Source: Bacteroidales bacterium
GTDB taxonomy: Bacteria > Bacteroidota > Bacteroidia > Bacteroidales > JAADJA01
Direction: 5' to 3'
Length of the DNA stretch: 64,000 nucleotides
Assembly (NCBI GenBank): GCA_020052415.1
Contig: JAGVPB010000066.1
Span: forward strand, 30,209 to 94,208
The notes beneath the pieces were generated by a model. That model saw nothing but the letters and a program-made list of their open reading frames with translations. It did no database searches and had not been told where the DNA came from. Shown piece after piece: positions 61,249 to 64,000 of the stretch; positions within the stretch are counted from its first letter, which is position 1, and every line of letters starts with the position of its first letter. Made by a program: the position numbers and the translations under genes.

Positions 61249-62271
61249 ATGAAAGAGATCGTCCATAAATACCTCGACGAAATAGCTTCATTTGTTGCCG
61301 AAACTCCTGAACAGATTGAGGAATTCAGGATTAAATTCCTGAGCAAAAAAGGGATTATTCCTGATTTGTTTGGCGAAATGAAAAATGTTTCTCCTGAAGA
61401 AAGGAAGGATTTTGGCCTGTTGCTTAATCAATTGAAAAATTCTGCTCAGCAGAAGGTTGATCTCTTGCAGGAAACTATTGGTAAGAGAGAGAGCGTGAAC
61501 GAAAAGGCAACCGACCTGACGCTGCCGGCCGATTTTATCAGTTTAGGTTCAAGGCATCCTCTTTCAATCGTAAGGAAAGAAATCATAGATATTTTTTCCA
61601 AAATAGGATTTACCGTTTCCGTTGGACCGGAAATAGAGGATGACTGGCATAATTTTACAGCTCTGAATTTTCCATTGGAACATCCGGCGCGTGATATGCA
61701 GGATACTTTCTTTATTGAGAAATCACCGGATATCGCATTGCGAACCCATACTTCTTCGGTTCAGATCAGGGTCATGGAAAAAGAAAAGCCGCCCATCAGG
61801 TCTGTTTTCCCGGGAAGGGTTTTCCGTAATGAAGCCATTTCGGCACGTGCCCATTGCTTTTTTCACCAGGTTGAAGGATTGTATATTGATGAAAATGTAT
61901 CGTTTGCCGACCTGAAACAAACGCTTTATTATTTTGCAACAGAGTTTTTCGGACCCGATACACAAATCAGGCTGCGCCCATCTTATTTTCCGTTTACCGA
62001 ACCTTCGGCAGAAATGGATATTTCCTGTTTTATTTGTGGCGGAAAAGGTTGTAAGGTATGTAAGGGTTCAGGTTGGGTTGAAATTCTGGGTTGCGGTATG
62101 GTTGATCCGAATGTTTTAGAAAATTGCCACATTGACAGTAAAAAATACACAGGATTTGCATTCGGGATGGGTATTGAACGAACGACCATGCTGAAATATC
62201 AGATCAATGACATCAGGTTGTTCTTCGACAACGATCTCAGGTTTTTACGGCAGTTCGAAAGTCAGTCTTAG
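61249..62271 (+). CDS. pheS: Phenylalanyl-tRNA synthetase alpha subunit
   Basis: 340 residues. N-terminal coiled-coil tRNA-binding arm, then the class II catalytic core: motif 2 [23 protein letters not shown] and motif 3 [15 protein letters not shown] Cys-rich segment [16 protein letters not shown] sits between them and looks like a zinc knuckle, an addition I associate with PheS of this phylum. The beta subunit gene pheT is not in the window. Follows the cyclophilin gene. Confidence 0.97.
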   Translation: MKEIVHKYLDEIASFVAETPEQIEEFRIKFLSKKGIIPDLFGEMKNVSPEERKDFGLLLNQLKNSAQQKVDLLQETIGKRESVNEKATDLTLPADFISLGSRHPLSIVRKEIIDIFSKIGFTVSVGPEIEDDWHNFTALNFPLEHPARDMQDTFFIEKSPDIALRTHTSSVQIRVMEKEKPPIRSVFPGRVFRNEAISARAHCFFHQVEGLYIDENVSFADLKQTLYYFATEFFGPDTQIRLRPSYFPFTEPSAEMDISCFICGGKGCKVCKGSGWVEILGCGMVDPNVLENCHIDSKKYTGFAFGMGIERTTMLKYQINDIRLFFDNDLRFLRQFESQS

Positions 62272-62321
62272 TCCTGTTATTTAATGCCAGTTTTTACTCA
62301 GATTTCCGAATCTTAAAGCTT

Positions 62322-62912
62322 ATGATGAAAAGAGCTTTCGATATACTTTTTTCCTTGTTTGCCCTGATTGTTTTATTTCCATTATTCGTGGTTATTTCGA
62401 CACTGATTATTCTGGATTCCAAAGGCAGCATTTTTTTCATTCAAAAAAGAGTAGGAAAAGACAACAGGGATTTTACTCTCATTAAATTCCGTACCATGCT
62501 AAAAGAATCGGAGGCCAAAGGATTGCTGACTGTCGGAGAAAAGGACATCAGGATAACCAAAGCCGGTAACTGGTTACGAAAATACAAGATGGATGAATTG
62601 CCCCAGCTTATCAATATTTTAAAGGGAGAAATGAGTTTCGTGGGACCCCGGCCGGAAGTGAGGAAATATGTGGAACTCTACTCCCCGGCCCAGTTAAAAG
62701 TACTTTCCGTAAAACCAGGCCTGACGGATTATGCAAGCCTCGAATATATTAAGGAAAGTGAGCTTTTGAAGTCTTTTTCCGATCCGGAAATAGCATACAT
62801 AGATAAAATAATGCCCGATAAATTAGCCCTTAACTTACAATACATAAATGAACAGGGTTTTTGGAATGATTTAAAAATCATAGGGAAAACCATTCGACAA
62901 ATTTTTTCCTGA
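62322..62912 (+). CDS. Bacterial sugar transferase (initiating glycosyltransferase, PglC/WcaJ C-terminal type)
   Basis: 196 residues. A single N-terminal membrane helix (RAFDILFSLFALIVLFPLFVVIS) precedes the catalytic domain with FFIQKRVGKDNRDFTLIKFRTM and DELPQLINILKGEMSFVGPRPEV, the full set of PF02397 motifs. It transfers a sugar phosphate to undecaprenyl phosphate, starting a surface glycan. It is a short monotopic form without extra N-terminal helices. It lies 50 bp after pheS; no glycan cluster is adjacent. Confidence 0.94.
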   Translation: MMKRAFDILFSLFALIVLFPLFVVISTLIILDSKGSIFFIQKRVGKDNRDFTLIKFRTMLKESEAKGLLTVGEKDIRITKAGNWLRKYKMDELPQLINILKGEMSFVGPRPEVRKYVELYSPAQLKVLSVKPGLTDYASLEYIKESELLKSFSDPEIAYIDKIMPDKLALNLQYINEQGFWNDLKIIGKTIRQIFS

Positions 62913-62954
62913 ATAATTTGGGAAAATTTATTTTTTAATCCTTGCTGGTTTTAT

Positions 62955-63830
62955 TTATAAAATTTCGGTCAGGGATTTTAATTCTGCTATCCTGTCAGCA
63001 TTTCCAAGCTGTTTATATGACTGAATAATATTATCAAACAACCGTTTTATGATACTGATGTTATCGCAGGGTTCGTAAAAGGAAGCTGCAGGTTTGAGTT
63101 TAAGATGTTTAATAAAAACCTCTATTTCACGCTTTGTAAAAACAGCACCCTTGTTAAATGGATTTATATAGAAAAGAACCTCATTTTCATTGGGGGTAGT
63201 AAACCTGTTTTCCTGTATTTCGTCAACATAGGCAAGAATAAAATGCTGCGGCAGATTAACGCCGTAAACCGGAATTCCCAATTTTTGTGAGAGGATGATT
63301 AACATCATACCTATTGTTAAGTGGTTGCCCTTTTTAGATTCCAGAATATTATTTACGAAAAGAGTTTGCGGAGAATCAACATTGCTTTTATTTCCGGCGA
63401 ATCCATAAATATCGAAAAATATATGGTTGATCACTTTCATTTTTTCGAGGGCAGTGAGATTGTCATTCAGTTCAAGCCAGATATCCCTGGTGATTTTTTC
63501 AATTTTTTCTTCTATATCACCAAGTTTGAGGTCAGGATATGAATATTTGGATGCAATGTAAAAGCCTTTCAATAAATTTACCCGTTCGTTCTTTTTCCAT
63601 TCAATTAATTCTGTTTTAAGATTGGCTTGCTGAATACTATGAATGATCTCCTCAATTCGTTCCTGGATATTGTCGTTAAATGAATTATCCCAGGCTTTTT
63701 CCAAAAGAGGAACAGCCTGAATTCCATAACCGAGTATTTTTTTTCTGATTTTATCGAATACCGGAACACTTGGTTCATCAAGCAAGCTGATTAGGGCTTC
63801 AAGTTCGCTATTTACATTGCTGTCTGCCAA
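62955..63830 (-). CDS. SirB1/transglutaminase-like protein with TPR-like C-terminus
   Basis: 291 residues. A helical N-terminal region precedes the SirB1-like core: NNILESKKGNHLTIGMMLIILSQKLGIPVYGVNLPQHFIL. The transglutaminase Cys is not seen at the expected place, where GNHLTIG occurs, in keeping with most SirB1 proteins. PFNKGAVFTKREIEVFIKHL follows. The role is unknown; SirB1 is described as a possible regulator or protein-interaction module. Convergent with the sugar transferase gene. Confidence 0.85.
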   Translation of the reverse strand: MADSNVNSELEALISLLDEPSVPVFDKIRKKILGYGIQAVPLLEKAWDNSFNDNIQERIEEIIHSIQQANLKTELIEWKKNERVNLLKGFYIASKYSYPDLKLGDIEEKIEKITRDIWLELNDNLTALEKMKVINHIFFDIYGFAGNKSNVDSPQTLFVNNILESKKGNHLTIGMMLIILSQKLGIPVYGVNLPQHFILAYVDEIQENRFTTPNENEVLFYINPFNKGAVFTKREIEVFIKHLKLKPAASFYEPCDNISIIKRLFDNIIQSYKQLGNADRIAELKSLTEIL

Positions 63831-63961
63831 TTGCTGAATAATAAAAATATAACCGGGTAAAAATAAGAATAAAATAATACAGGAAGATCGGTTATCCGGG
63901 GTAGTTACAGGGAAATTTAAATATTATTTTAGAGACTGTTTAAAAATGAAAAATTATGTTT

Positions 63962-64000
63962 GAGATTCTTCGCTTCACTGCGTTCCGCTCAGAATGACAA
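63962..64000. repeat. Palindromic intergenic repeat at the window edge
   Basis: The stretch GATTCTTCGCTTC...GCTCAGAATGAC has ATTCT (63965-63969) paired with AGAAT (63991-63995) plus inner GC pairing. I recall near-identical sequences as very common intergenic repeats in many bacteria including Bacteroidota. It is cut by the window edge. Confidence 0.6.

Noticed and set aside
1..64000. CRISPR array, tRNA, rRNA or complete insertion sequence
   Set aside because: I read the intergenic spacers and found no regularly spaced identical repeats of CRISPR length, no tRNA-like cloverleaf or CCA ends, no rRNA, and no transposase-like protein. Small structured RNAs could still be missed without a covariance search.

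Overview
The window comes from a member of the Bacteroidota, most likely a Bacteroidales-like environmental lineage. Three things point there. First, there are three proteins with type IX secretion (T9SS) sorting domains, a PorV-family protein and a TonB-dependent receptor. Second, many genes lack a Shine-Dalgarno sequence and instead follow the Bacteroidota promoter pattern TTG-N17-21-TAnnTTTG. Third, the short AMP nucleosidase and the PheS with an extra Cys-rich segment are of types I associate with this phylum. I see no rRNA, tRNA, CRISPR array, phage or intact insertion sequence. This is chromosomal sequence with short operons.

Layout. 1-5.5 kb: two tandem acyl-CoA ligases (the first cut by the window edge), holA, AMP nucleosidase, elbB. 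5.5-12.6 kb: a large secreted T9SS protein divergent from a secreted GH38 alpha-mannosidase-like enzyme, then a roughly 180-bp imperfect palindrome. 13-17.1 kb: NUDIX hydrolase and metG; LD-carboxypeptidase and yraN. 17.1-22.8 kb: a DUF2007-UspA fusion, a lone HSDR_N protein, the conserved DUF177-rpmF-plsX-fabH operon, and a tRNA-dihydrouridine synthase. 22.9-27.8 kb: DUF47-Pit phosphate uptake pair, a NhaD/ArsB-type transporter and a YfcC-type transporter. 27.8-33.3 kb: metallophosphoesterase and two secreted peptidases (M14, C69), co-directional with the YfcC transporter and probably used for peptide scavenging. 33.4-36.7 kb: GNAT, a PurF-like amidotransferase with a hairpin leader, HIT and greA.

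36.8-46.2 kb holds a three-gene operon: TonB-dependent receptor, 1465-residue T9SS-sorted surface protein, PorV-family protein. It has a good intrinsic terminator. 46.2-51.2 kb holds a lipoprotein, a propeller sensor kinase and a LytTR response regulator in one operon, plus a small membrane protein. The promoter of that small gene carries an exact 13-bp direct repeat with 21-bp period. This is the layout of a LytTR binding site and is the best mechanistic lead in the window. 51.2-55.8 kb: a Rieske-like lipoprotein that has lost the cluster ligands, an UmuD without UmuC, rsmI, M28 peptidase, a coiled-coil protein and tdk. 56-64 kb: an AT-rich orphan outer-membrane-like protein, a hairpin-rich spacer, a second Asp-box T9SS protein whose promoter abuts its ATG (probable leaderless mRNA), cyclophilin, pheS, a sugar transferase and a SirB1-like protein.

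The housekeeping genes are ordinary. The features of most interest are regulatory: the LytTR-type repeat, the palindromic leader of the PurF-like gene, the promoters abutting start codons and the family of short intergenic repeats. The dedicated receptor/sorted-protein/PorV operon is also notable.
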